Below, piece after piece: positions 32,613 through 40,872 of a stretch of DNA of 46,091 bases. The DNA comes from Faecalibacillus intestinalis (lineage in GTDB: Bacteria > Bacillota_I > Bacilli_A > Erysipelotrichales > Coprobacillaceae). The stretch covers positions 1 to 46,091 of the forward strand of contig NZ_PYLQ01000021.1 in NCBI RefSeq assembly GCF_003024685.1. The letters are read 5' to 3'. Position numbers and translations under genes: made by a program. Position 1 is the first letter of the stretch; each line of letters starts with the position of its first letter. Under the pieces are notes generated by a model, which saw only the letters and a list, made by a program, of their open reading frames with translations, searched no databases and was not told the origin of the DNA.

Positions 32613-33039
32613 AAAATCTTTTCCAATTATTAATATGGGAACTTCTTTATTACTTGTTGTTTTTATTGTTATTTGTTTAATTGTTTTTGCAACACTTTCT
32701 CTGTCTAGTTCTCTAAGAGATCAAAAATATACAGATAAAGCTGTTTTAAAAACTGAAAATTATTATTTAGCTTATTCTCATGCACAAAAACAATTAAAAG
32801 AAATTGATCAAGCAATCATTAGCCATAAAGATTTATCTTCTCTTAAAAATATAGAAATTTCTTTAAAAGATAATAATACTTACATTTCATTTAAAGAAAA
32901 CATTGATCAATATCAAGATTTAGATGTTGAAATTCAATTAACTCAAAATCAAGACAGATATAAAATTATTAAATGGCAAGCAGTAACTTCCAAAGAATGG
33001 AAAAATGAAAGTACACTTCCTCTTTTAGGAAGTGAATAG
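32602..33039 (+). CDS. Pilin-like protein, N-terminal anchor
   Basis: 145 residues, AAAGGAGG before the ATG. A short positively charged N-terminus leads to the helix MGTSLLLVVFIVICLIVFAT and then a soluble helical region (ENYYLAYSHAQKQLKEIDQ). Such proteins accompany PilC and PilT in related operons; function in the fibre or as assembly factor is unknown. Confidence 0.62.
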   Translation: MNHKKSFPIINMGTSLLLVVFIVICLIVFATLSLSSSLRDQKYTDKAVLKTENYYLAYSHAQKQLKEIDQAIISHKDLSSLKNIEISLKDNNTYISFKENIDQYQDLDVEIQLTQNQDRYKIIKWQAVTSKEWKNESTLPLLGSE

Positions 33040-33048
33040 GAGAGTATT

Positions 33049-34104
33049 ATGAATATTGTAAATTTATTAAAAAAAGCTGTCGAAGCACATGCTTCAGATA
33101 TATTTATTGTCGCTGGTTTGCCTATCTCTTATCGTGCAAATGGTTCTATTCATCATGAAAATGAAGAAAAACTTATGCCACCTCAAACAAAAAAATATCT
33201 AGAAGAAATATATGAACTTGCTGGCAATAGAGATATTAATATTCTAGAAGAAAAAGGTGATGATGATTTTTCCTTTGCATTACCAGGAATTTCACGTTTT
33301 CGTGTAAGTTCCTATAAGCAAAGAGGTGCCTTATCTGCTGTTGTAAGAATCATCACTTTCGATTTACCACAACCTGAACTTATAGGTATTCCTCAACAAA
33401 TTATTGATTTTTCTAAATTGTCTAAAGGTCTTGTGTTAATTACTGGACCTGCAGGAAGTGGTAAATCAACAACACTTGCTTGTATTATTAATGAAATTAA
33501 CAAAACACAAGAAAAACATATTATTACACTAGAAGATCCTATTGAATTTTTACATAGACATCAAAAAAGCATTGTAAGTCAAAGAGAAGTAAAAGTTGAT
33601 ACTAAAAGCTATGTAGTCGCATTACGTGCTTCACTACGACAAAGTCCTGACGTTATTTTACTAGGAGAAATGCGAGATTATGAAACAATAGATGTAACTA
33701 TGACAGCAGCAGAAACCGGTCATCTTGTTTTTTCTACCTTACATACAATTGGTGCAGCTAACACAATAGATCGTATTATTGATGTTTTTCCAGCAAGCCA
33801 ACAAAGACAAATTGCTGTACAACTCTCAATGGTATTACAGGCCATTGTTACTCAACAACTCGTTCCTGATATTAATGGAGAACTGATTCCTGTCTTTGAA
33901 ATTATGACAGTCACACCTGCAATTCGTAATATGATTAGAGATCATAAAATACCTCAAATTGATGGTATCCTTTATGCATCTAATAAACCTGATATGATTT
34001 CAACTGATATGAGTTTACTCAATCTCTATAAAGAAGGAAAAATCACAAAAGAAACTGCATTGAACTACGCTACAAATGAAGAAATGTTAAAAAAGAAATT
34101 GTAA
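33049..34104 (+). CDS. PilT-family secretion/retraction ATPase
   Basis: 351 residues. An N-terminal PAS-like domain begins AVEAHASDIFIVAGLPISYR; the Walker A loop is GPAGSGKSTT (about 132-141); the Asp and His boxes follow; Walker B is VILLGEMRDYETID (about 203-216). AIRNMIRDHKIPQ near residue 290 is the AIRNLIRE-type motif that marks PilT retraction motors as opposed to PilB. It is the last gene of the operon and the only motor in it. Confidence 0.92.
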   Translation: MNIVNLLKKAVEAHASDIFIVAGLPISYRANGSIHHENEEKLMPPQTKKYLEEIYELAGNRDINILEEKGDDDFSFALPGISRFRVSSYKQRGALSAVVRIITFDLPQPELIGIPQQIIDFSKLSKGLVLITGPAGSGKSTTLACIINEINKTQEKHIITLEDPIEFLHRHQKSIVSQREVKVDTKSYVVALRASLRQSPDVILLGEMRDYETIDVTMTAAETGHLVFSTLHTIGAANTIDRIIDVFPASQQRQIAVQLSMVLQAIVTQQLVPDINGELIPVFEIMTVTPAIRNMIRDHKIPQIDGILYASNKPDMISTDMSLLNLYKEGKITKETALNYATNEEMLKKKL

Positions 34105-34110
34105 AATTAG

Positions 34111-34142
34111 AGCCTATTTTCTAAGATGAAAATGGGCTTTTA
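34111..34142 (+). terminator. Terminator of the pilus-like operon
   Basis: AGCCTATTTTC / GAAAATGGGCT (one G-U type pair) followed by TTTT, 7 bases after the pilT-type stop codon. Confidence 0.8.
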
Positions 34143-34336
34143 TTAACAAATAATTTTTAAAACATCTTCTTCACTATTGATGTTAAAGATATTTAATGTA
34201 AGAACATTTAATTTTTCTAGCGATATATTTGTGAGTTATTTTTCTAAAGGTCTTGATAAAGTTCCTAATTTTACTTTAAGTTGTTCTTTGTTAAACCGCA
34301 AACTCTATACATAATAAAATAAAATACAACCGCAAA

Positions 34337-34444
34337 TTAAAATAATAAACAGGTGGAAAGTGTGTGCCCTGCAACGGCAAAACATTCCTCGTCTCTTAAT
34401 AACTGTTTACAGGTTGTATCACTTGCATTTCTTATTTGCCTCAT
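34337..34444 (-). CDS. 35-residue ORF inside the Rpn relic
   Basis: It starts at an ATG with a perfect GTAAGGAGG eight bases upstream and reads MRQIRNASDTTCKQLL... to a TAA. It has three Cys and no hydrophobic helix. The strong ribosome binding site suggests a genuine or formerly genuine gene, perhaps truncated. No family recognised. Confidence 0.35.
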   Translation of the reverse strand: MRQIRNASDTTCKQLLRDEECFAVAGHTLSTCLLF

Positions 34445-34652
34445 TTTTTTACCTCCTTACATGAGTGTTTTATAGTTAGCCATCATCGCTTTTTATCTCT
34501 TTTTTTAATATTGATGTAAGGAGCTTTCTTAATTTAATTGTATCATAGGTTTAAAGATAATTCGTCTCAAATTTGTCTCAAACTTTATTCACAAATATTT
34601 CTTTTTTATTATTTTATCTTTCTATTTTCCTCCTTTCAATGGACAAATAGTC

Positions 34653-34680
34653 CAAAAAAAGAAGTCCCTTAGGACTTCTT
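34653..34680 (-). terminator. Terminator at the end of the surface locus
   Basis: Minus strand AAGAAGTCC / GGACTTCTT with T7, 5 bases after the sipW stop codon. It is the Rpn-element hairpin, seen also at 20842-20868. Confidence 0.85.
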
Positions 34681-34684
34681 AAGA

Positions 34685-35203
34685 CTATTTTTTAAATTCT
34701 ACTTTGTGTAACAAACTTCCTAAAATTTCTAATAATAGAATAAATGCTATTAAACAAAATAAAGCAATTTTACCACTAGCTGTTGTCAAAGATTGTGCAA
34801 TACCACCAATGATAGGAATTGATAAAACGACTTTACCCATATAATTATTATAATTTACAGAGTTCATATCTTTTGTTTGATTTGCATCTCCTTTTGTAAT
34901 AAATTCACCAGAAAGTTTTTTATTCGTAACAACTCTATGTGTCACTATAGAAGAGGCATCTTTAGCACCATAAAATGCAATAACATCTTTTTTTTGAATT
35001 GTTTCAGGTTCTTGATACTTTACATAAACAAGACTACCTACAGGAATTGCAGGTTCCATACTACCACTAATGACAGTATAAATATTATATCCAAATGCTT
35101 TAGGAACAGTTAATGGTATACACCCTAATATTAAAACAATTAATAAAATAGTACCCAGCAAGCTACATACTGTAGCTACTGGGTTCTTTTTCTTTTGTGA
35201 CAT
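34685..35203 (-). CDS. sipW: SipW-type signal peptidase I
   Basis: 172 residues with an N-terminal helix and a C-terminal helix. The catalytic Ser is in VISGSMEPAIPVGSLVYV (about 48), and the general base is His in SIVTHRV, not Lys, as in the ER/archaeal-type peptidases to which SipW belongs. FITKGDANQTKD is the third conserved box. It would cleave the special signal peptides of TasA/CalY-like proteins; two candidate substrates are encoded upstream in the same operon. Its ATG overlaps the preceding stop codon by one base. Confidence 0.92.
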   Translation of the reverse strand: MSQKKKNPVATVCSLLGTILLIVLILGCIPLTVPKAFGYNIYTVISGSMEPAIPVGSLVYVKYQEPETIQKKDVIAFYGAKDASSIVTHRVVTNKKLSGEFITKGDANQTKDMNSVNYNNYMGKVVLSIPIIGGIAQSLTTASGKIALFCLIAFILLLEILGSLLHKVEFKK

Positions 35204-36066
35204 TAAACTCTTTTCTTTCTAATTGTCATAAATGCTACAATAATTCCTACAATTGCTGCAAGCGAGATTGCTATACCTGCATAAATTGGTGTTGAACTAT
35301 TTTTTTCATTATTAACTGAAATATTAGATTTTGGTGTATCTTCATCATCTAAATCAACTAAACCTTGTGGAACATCTTCATCTTCAGCTGTTGTCGTATC
35401 CCCATCATTATTTTGTGTTCCGCCTGTTGCATTTCCTGTTCCATTATTACCTTGATTTGCATTTGTTGAAGGTGTTGTTGAAATAACTGTTGTAACAATA
35501 TTTGTATTTTCTATTATTTCACCCGTTTCACCTGGTTTATAAGTAAATGTGAAGACATTTTCTTTCTCATTTTCAACAAGTGTTTTTGTAAGAGCATAGG
35601 CTTGAGGTATATAACTATCAATATATTTATAAGCTACAACCGGTTTATCTCCTACATTTCCATATAAAACGGTATCTTCAGATAATTGCTTACCATTTTC
35701 ATCTACATAACGTATCGTATAAGCAACCTGATTACCTTTTACTCCATAAACAACAACATAATCTAAATCACCATTAACTACAAAAGTTGCAGGATCCAAA
35801 TTATCAACACTATCATGCCCACTCAAACGAATACCTTTAACATAATATTTACTATCTTGAGGTAATTCTATTTGTGATAGATCTAAAGAAACCATTTGTC
35901 CTTTAGAAACATTTATACTCATTTCATTTTGACTATTAATTGTTCCTCGATTACCAGTATATAAAGTAACTTTATATCCATATGCACAGACTTGTGTATA
36001 AGCAAGAGAAAGGAAAACTGTCAAAGACATCATCATGATAAATAATTTTTTTAAACGCTTCATCAT
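35203..36066 (-). CDS. Membrane-anchored surface protein with MucBP-like domain
   Basis: 287 residues. Signal peptide at the N-terminus, a beta-rich region, a MucBP-like module (about 115-175, with YTIRYVDENGKQLSEDTV), a Thr/Asn/Gly-rich linker (about 190-235) and a C-terminal helix ending RKKRV. It lacks LPxTG, so it is probably held by the membrane helix itself. Two consecutive ATG codons (36066, 36063) are possible starts. It lies between the SipW substrates and sipW and may bind mucin glycans or help anchor the fibre; this is inference. Confidence 0.72.
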   Translation of the reverse strand: MMKRLKKLFIMMMSLTVFLSLAYTQVCAYGYKVTLYTGNRGTINSQNEMSINVSKGQMVSLDLSQIELPQDSKYYVKGIRLSGHDSVDNLDPATFVVNGDLDYVVVYGVKGNQVAYTIRYVDENGKQLSEDTVLYGNVGDKPVVAYKYIDSYIPQAYALTKTLVENEKENVFTFTYKPGETGEIIENTNIVTTVISTTPSTNANQGNNGTGNATGGTQNNDGDTTTAEDEDVPQGLVDLDDEDTPKSNISVNNEKNSSTPIYAGIAISLAAIVGIIVAFMTIRKKRV

Positions 36067-36804
36067 TTATTCTCCTTTCTTTTCATATTTTGATTTTTTC
36101 TTAAAGAAAATTGCAAGGATAATGAGTAACAAACCACTTACTAAACCTAACGCACAATACCATAAAATATTTGTACTATCTCCCGTTTTAACAGTAGAAT
36201 AAACATTTTTATGTTCTATTTTATTAACAGTTACTGCTGGATTAGAGACGTTTTCTACAGCGAAATTCATTTCCAATTGTGCCATTGTCGCTTGATAACT
36301 ATTCCCTTGTGTTTCTCCATCAACACTTAGTGTAAGTGTGACATACCCAACATCATTTTTAGCCAATCTTCCTAAATAGAAATAATCATCAAGACCTTTA
36401 ATTTCTTTTAACCCTTGTGATCTATCTCCTCCAACAGTAGAACTGTCATAAATTAAAGTTTCATTATTTTGACTATCTACATAAGCTAGACGATATTCAT
36501 AAGCACCATTAGTTGCCTTTGATCCATCTTCCAATGTTTTAATAATTTCATTTGTCATATACCAATCAGTATATTGACTATTTTTATTTTCGATTTTAAC
36601 TTTTAAAGTCGTTGAATCTCCAGGCTGAATATTACTTAATTCATCATTCATTTGATCTTTACCAAAATTAGTTGTCATTTGGCTACCATCAAATGAAACC
36701 TTCCAATGATCTTTTCCTACTAATTCTTTAGCTTGAACTGTTGAAAAAGTACCAACCATCATCATAAGTGCCATAGCAAGGCACAAAATTCTTTTTTTCA
36801 TCAT
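36067..36804 (-). CDS. Surface protein with signal peptide and C-terminal anchor
   Basis: 245 residues. N-terminal signal ILCLAMALMMMVGTFSTVQA, a beta-rich body (PGDSTTLKVKIENKNSQYTDWY is a typical Ig-like/TasA-partner strand pattern), and a C-terminal VKTGDSTNILWY motif followed by helix and KKKSKYEKKGE. The KTGD motif is a sorting-like signal variant; whether it is a sortase substrate is unknown. Cotranscribed with the SipW substrates. Confidence 0.7.
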   Translation of the reverse strand: MMKKRILCLAMALMMMVGTFSTVQAKELVGKDHWKVSFDGSQMTTNFGKDQMNDELSNIQPGDSTTLKVKIENKNSQYTDWYMTNEIIKTLEDGSKATNGAYEYRLAYVDSQNNETLIYDSSTVGGDRSQGLKEIKGLDDYFYLGRLAKNDVGYVTLTLSVDGETQGNSYQATMAQLEMNFAVENVSNPAVTVNKIEHKNVYSTVKTGDSTNILWYCALGLVSGLLLIILAIFFKKKSKYEKKGE

Positions 36805-36814
36805 CTGTACCCTC

Positions 36815-37555
36815 CTATCCTAAACTCAATTTAGTTTCATCGTCATTAACATTCACATCAATTCCCCAAGCACTCTTAATAGCATCTTTCGCATTATGAG
36901 TTTGTACTGCATCAACTTCTGCATCTAATGTAAATGTATATCCATTATAAGTATACTGATATTTAATTGTTTTTTTATCCTCTACTTTCGTATACATTGT
37001 TGACAATTGATTACTAATACGAATAGTTTTCATAAAATCCGGTGTTGTTTTCTTACTTTCAACTACCTTTGTATAATATAAAACAACACGTTCATCTGTT
37101 GATTGAGCCTCATTAATGACCCATCCATCTTGATTAAATCCTAATTCAATCAATGCTGGTGATAAATCAACATTTTTCCCTTCTTTATCTTGCCAACTCT
37201 TTGTTAAAACAACTCTTACAAAAGTATCAATATTACCACTGTTTTCTACAGCTAACTTTTCATCATAAGTTTTTCCTAAAGCAAACTTTTCATCATCTTT
37301 TAATAAATTTTGAAGAAGTTTACCTTCACCATTAGTTGTTGCATCTCCTTGATCATCATACGTCTTTGAACTAACAACCTTTCCATTTTCCTTTAAAGAA
37401 ACTCCAATTGTAGACATATCCATAGAAGCCGAATATTGATCACTATAATATGTGAGTGCTGCACGTGCACTTCCTACACCACTTCCAAGTAATAAAACAG
37501 CAGCTATACCAAGAAGGATTGTAGGTTTCATAAAAATTGATTTCACTTTTTTCAT
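36815..37555 (-). CDS. SipW-dependent TasA/CalY-like surface protein, 246 aa
   Basis: The ATG at 37555 has AGGAGG at the right distance; the frame also has an ATG at 37561 that is too close. The signal region KPTILLGIAAVLLLGSGVGSARAALTYYSD matches the SipW-dependent type (given here by its core LGIAAVLLLGSGVGSARAAL). The mature part is beta-rich, with GNIDTFVRVVLTKSW resembling the strand seen in CalY-like proteins. It would form or decorate an extracellular fibre. Confidence 0.75.
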   Translation of the reverse strand: MKKVKSIFMKPTILLGIAAVLLLGSGVGSARAALTYYSDQYSASMDMSTIGVSLKENGKVVSSKTYDDQGDATTNGEGKLLQNLLKDDEKFALGKTYDEKLAVENSGNIDTFVRVVLTKSWQDKEGKNVDLSPALIELGFNQDGWVINEAQSTDERVVLYYTKVVESKKTTPDFMKTIRISNQLSTMYTKVEDKKTIKYQYTYNGYTFTLDAEVDAVQTHNAKDAIKSAWGIDVNVNDDETKLSLG

Positions 37556-37567
37556 TACCATAACCTC

Positions 37568-38065
37568 CTACTCTGTTTCATAAACTTGTTGCCAATTAGC
37601 AATTAAGTTTCCTTGATCATCATAAACAACCGGTGTAAATTCTTGAATAACAACGATATTATAATCTTTATCCTTATTATCATCATTTACTTCAGGTAGT
37701 GTATATTTAATATTTAATTCACTTGTTTTATCTTTAGAAGAAAGCACTTTATTATAATAAATATACCCATCACCACTTTCTTGCCAATCTTCACCTAAAT
37801 TATATCTAATTTTAAGGTTATCCGCTGCAAAAACTTTAACTCTCACAAAACAATCATAATCACCAACATTAGTAATCACAACATGTTTTCCATCTTTATC
37901 AACATCTTCCTTAATCTTCGTATCTGTAAAACCTAAATCCATTTTATATCCACCAGTTGCATTCGTATGAGTCGTAAAATATCCCAAAGCCTTACCAATA
38001 CCTAAAGTAGAAATCATCACAAGAGCAACAATAGATAATACTAATTTTTTGTTAAATTTTCTCAT
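37568..38065 (-). CDS. SipW-dependent TasA/CalY-like protein, 165 aa
   Basis: The signal peptide LVLSIVALVMISTLGIGKAL leads to GYFTTHTNATGGY, a SipW-type cleavage context with the aromatic-Phe-Thr pattern. The mature part contains ITNVGDYDCFVRVKVFA, the strand typical of camelysin/TasA-like proteins. No C-terminal anchor. AGGAGG before the ATG. Its closest functional relative would be the biofilm fibre subunit TasA, cleaved by SipW. Confidence 0.78.
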   Translation of the reverse strand: MRKFNKKLVLSIVALVMISTLGIGKALGYFTTHTNATGGYKMDLGFTDTKIKEDVDKDGKHVVITNVGDYDCFVRVKVFAADNLKIRYNLGEDWQESGDGYIYYNKVLSSKDKTSELNIKYTLPEVNDDNKDKDYNIVVIQEFTPVVYDDQGNLIANWQQVYETE

Positions 38066-38077
38066 ATCTCTATCCTC

Positions 38078-39085
38078 CTACTCTTGAACTGTCTTATTTT
38101 CTTTACTTTGTTTAACTGTATAATCTTGATCTTCTTTTGAATATTTATAATTATTAACAATTCCATAACCACCATGAATTTCACTAGAAGCCTTATTTTC
38201 AAAAGTTGCACTAGCAATTCCTTGACTATCTTCATCTGCCACTAATGATTCCAAAACTTTTTTAGAATCACCAACAATTTCATAACCAGCTCCTGTATAA
38301 ACTTCCGTAACAGTTACTTTTGAACCTGCTGGAATATCAGCAATTCTAATTGTTTTCTCTTTTACTTCATCAAAATTTAAAGTAATAAATCTTGTTTCTT
38401 TTTGATTTTCAATTGTTTCAATATCAACTTGATAAACAAATGTTGCATTTGTTGTTAAAGTTGTATTTTGACTTGTTAATTTTTTAGTAATTTGAATAGA
38501 ACTCATTCTTAATTCTCGATCAGCTTTAATACCAATAGCTTTCGAACCAACTAAATCATAATACCATGTATCATCCTTTTTAGTTGTATAATAATAATTA
38601 TTTGGAAGAGAAACTAAATAAGGTGTAAACTTATAAGAATAATATTGACTATTCATATCATTAACAACAACTAAATAAAGTCCTGTTTGTAAATTTGTTA
38701 GCTTAACATATCCGCCTTTTAAAGTTGCTGTATAAGCTGGAGTAGCATCTTTAATAACTTTAGAAGCTTCACTTGCTCTTTGTTTCCAAGTCTTCGCTGA
38801 TTGAGTTGCATCATATTTAACAGTTGACCAATCAATGTCTTTAAATACATCTAAACCTGTATAATTGCCACCTTGGCTAATAGAAGCAACCTTATAAAGA
38901 TCCACCTGAACATCATTTTTCGATAAATCCTTAGCATAACTATGAGAGCTAATTGAAATTTCTAAACTACATTTTTTATTAACATCTACAGGTAATGCTG
39001 CTTCAACATTTGGTAAAACAACAACCGTAAACATCATTATCAACCCTATAAAGATAGCCGATAACTTACAAAATTTCTTTTTCAT
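38078..39085 (-). CDS. Pilin-like surface protein without sorting signal
   Basis: 335 residues from the ATG at 39085; the frame opens at 39121 inside the sortase gene, and AAGGAGG favours 39085 (or 39091). Signal peptide, then a SpaA-like pilin domain (VQVDLYKVASISQGG, later TNLQTGLYLVVVNDM) and a second beta domain with VTEVYTGAGYEI, an E-box-like strand. It ends TVKQSKENKTVQE with neither LPxTG nor a membrane helix, unlike the basal pilins expected here. It may be truncated or held by other subunits. Confidence 0.72.
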   Translation of the reverse strand: MKKKFCKLSAIFIGLIMMFTVVVLPNVEAALPVDVNKKCSLEISISSHSYAKDLSKNDVQVDLYKVASISQGGNYTGLDVFKDIDWSTVKYDATQSAKTWKQRASEASKVIKDATPAYTATLKGGYVKLTNLQTGLYLVVVNDMNSQYYSYKFTPYLVSLPNNYYYTTKKDDTWYYDLVGSKAIGIKADRELRMSSIQITKKLTSQNTTLTTNATFVYQVDIETIENQKETRFITLNFDEVKEKTIRIADIPAGSKVTVTEVYTGAGYEIVGDSKKVLESLVADEDSQGIASATFENKASSEIHGGYGIVNNYKYSKEDQDYTVKQSKENKTVQE

Positions 39086-39098
39086 CCTCATATCCTCC

Positions 39099-39956
39099 TT
39101 ATTTCTTTTTATTAAAAACATATCTCATTATAATAATAACAAGTATCGTAATTGATAAACCTAAAACTAAAATCAACATATAATAGTTTTTAATAGACTC
39201 TAACATTCTATCTCCAACAGATTGTTTAACATCTTCTTCACCATTATATTCAACACGATGTCCTCTTACAATTAAACGATGACTATTCACTCCATAAGGT
39301 GTACAAGTAAATAATGAAACATAATCTTGACCCTCAGTAATAGACAAAGCATTTTGTAAAGTTTGATGATCATCTTTATCAACCATTGGTAAAATTTGAT
39401 CTACTTCATAAGCTAAAACCTTATCTAAAATATGCAAATAAAATTTATCACCTGTTTGTAGTTGATCAATATCAGTAAACAATTCTGCACTAGGAAGACC
39501 TCTATGCGCTGCTAAAACACAATGTGTACTTTCACCTCCAATAGGAAGTTTAGACCCATTAATATGACCAACACCCGTTTGTAAAACATCATCACTTGTC
39601 CCATGATAAATAGCTAATTTAATATTGATTTCAGGAATAGAAATATATCCCATGATTCCATCATTATTCATATTTAAAACTCGATTATATTCACTATTTT
39701 CACTATCCTTGGACTTTTCACCAAACACATCAGCAAAAACATTATTCCCACTTATTGTTTCATTAAATGCTTGTGCATTTTGCCATTCTTGACTAAAGTC
39801 TTCATCAGACATATCATCAACTATTTTTTCATAATTACTAATCAATTTATTTTGTCGATAAGTATTCCATTGATTAGAAACAGTAGGATAAATCATAATA
39901 CCCAACCCAACTAAGAATAACAATCCAACCAAAATACTCGGTAATCTCTTTTTCAT
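39099..39956 (-). CDS. Class C (pilin-polymerising) sortase, second copy
   Basis: 285 residues with helices at both ends. The catalytic His is in HCVLAAHRGLPSAELF, the Cys in VSLFTCTPYGVNSHR (TLxTC-type, here LFTCTPYG), and the Arg in RLIVRGHR. A lid-like region with DPW-type residues is not obvious. It joins pilin subunits by isopeptide bonds. Its ribosome binding site lies inside the last codons of the preceding sortase gene. Confidence 0.93.
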   Translation of the reverse strand: MKKRLPSILVGLLFLVGLGIMIYPTVSNQWNTYRQNKLISNYEKIVDDMSDEDFSQEWQNAQAFNETISGNNVFADVFGEKSKDSENSEYNRVLNMNNDGIMGYISIPEINIKLAIYHGTSDDVLQTGVGHINGSKLPIGGESTHCVLAAHRGLPSAELFTDIDQLQTGDKFYLHILDKVLAYEVDQILPMVDKDDHQTLQNALSITEGQDYVSLFTCTPYGVNSHRLIVRGHRVEYNGEEDVKQSVGDRMLESIKNYYMLILVLGLSITILVIIIMRYVFNKKK

Positions 39957-39960
39957 ATAA

Positions 39961-40809
39961 CTACTCCTTAGATCTCATCTTTTTATCCTTTTTATATAAA
40001 ATAAAGATAAAACCACCAGTAACAGCTAAACCAACAATAACCCATAACAAATAATTCGTATGAAGACTTGTAAAACCATTTTTCTTTTCCTTATTTACAA
40101 CAGATTTGTTATAAGAAACACGATGACCTGTTACAATCAAACGTTGAGTATTCACACCATAAGGTGTACATGTAAGCAACGAAACTAAATCTTTTCCCTC
40201 TTGCACAGCCAAAGCTGATGTATCATCAGGTTCAGTTTCAACAATACTATCAACTTCATAACATAACGTTTTATTCAAAACATGGACCAAAAAGTGGTCT
40301 CCCTTTTTAACTTGATCCAAATCAGTAAATAATGTTGCACTTGGCAACCCCCTATGTGCAGAGATAACTGCATGCGTATCTTTACCCCCTATAGGTAAAG
40401 AACTTCCTTCCAAATGTCCAGCAGCCTTACTTAATACTTCTTCACTCGTTGTATGATAAATAGGTAACTTCACATCTATTTTAGGAATTTCAACAATACC
40501 CATTATTCCATCACCAGCAAGATTTAAAGCTGAAGTATATGACTTATCTTCTGACTTTTGATTTTCTGCTTTAATAAATGAATCCGGCAAAATATGTGGT
40601 GCTAAAGCATCATTATATGCCTTTGCTTTTTTCATTTCTGCATCATAATCTATTGAATCACTCTTTTGACTTACTATCTTTTCATAGTTACTGATTAAAC
40701 AATCATGTCTATAACTATTCCACTTATTGGCAACAAATGGATATACCAATAAGGACAAACCAGCAACGAATATCAAGATTATAACTATATTGCTTAACTT
40801 CTTTTTCAT
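39961..40809 (-). CDS. Class C (pilin-polymerising) sortase, first copy
   Basis: 282 residues, similar to the next gene throughout, indicating tandem duplication. Catalytic residues: His in HAVISAHRGLPSATLF, Cys in VSLLTCTPYGVNTQR and Arg in RLIVTGHR. N-terminal and C-terminal helices anchor it in the membrane. Two sortases suggest division of labour between polymerisation and incorporation of minor subunits or wall attachment. Confidence 0.94.
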   Translation of the reverse strand: MKKKLSNIVIILIFVAGLSLLVYPFVANKWNSYRHDCLISNYEKIVSQKSDSIDYDAEMKKAKAYNDALAPHILPDSFIKAENQKSEDKSYTSALNLAGDGIMGIVEIPKIDVKLPIYHTTSEEVLSKAAGHLEGSSLPIGGKDTHAVISAHRGLPSATLFTDLDQVKKGDHFLVHVLNKTLCYEVDSIVETEPDDTSALAVQEGKDLVSLLTCTPYGVNTQRLIVTGHRVSYNKSVVNKEKKNGFTSLHTNYLLWVIVGLAVTGGFIFILYKKDKKMRSKE

Positions 40810-40842
40810 CTGGACTCTCCTTATTCTTATATCATTTTAAGA

Positions 40843-40865
40843 ATCAGAGGCTAAAAGCCTCTGAT
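40843..40865 (-). promoter_or_regulatory. Stable hairpin between major pilin and sortase genes
   Basis: ATCAGAGGCT / AGCCTCTGAT form a perfect 10-bp stem with a three-base loop, 7 bases after the pilin stop codon. On the minus strand only a weak T-tract follows (TCTTAAAATG). It could be a partial terminator or an RNA stability element that keeps pilin mRNA more abundant than sortase mRNA. Confidence 0.75.
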
Positions 40866-40872
40866 AATTATT

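Larger units (their letters stand above)
34145..34680 (-). pseudogene. Rpn-element relic with replaced interior
   Basis: Both ends match the Rpn fragment at 20840-21469. The leader end (about 34599-34680) is the 82-bp repeat with one mismatch; the tail end (about 34150-34297) encodes the same C-terminal sequence (KEQLKVKLGTLS, then a new TAA stop in place of Gln, then LNVLTLNIFNIN). Between them, about 34298-34598 is unrelated sequence where copy 1 has Rpn coding. The relic lies between the convergent pilus operon and the surface locus. Confidence 0.8.
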
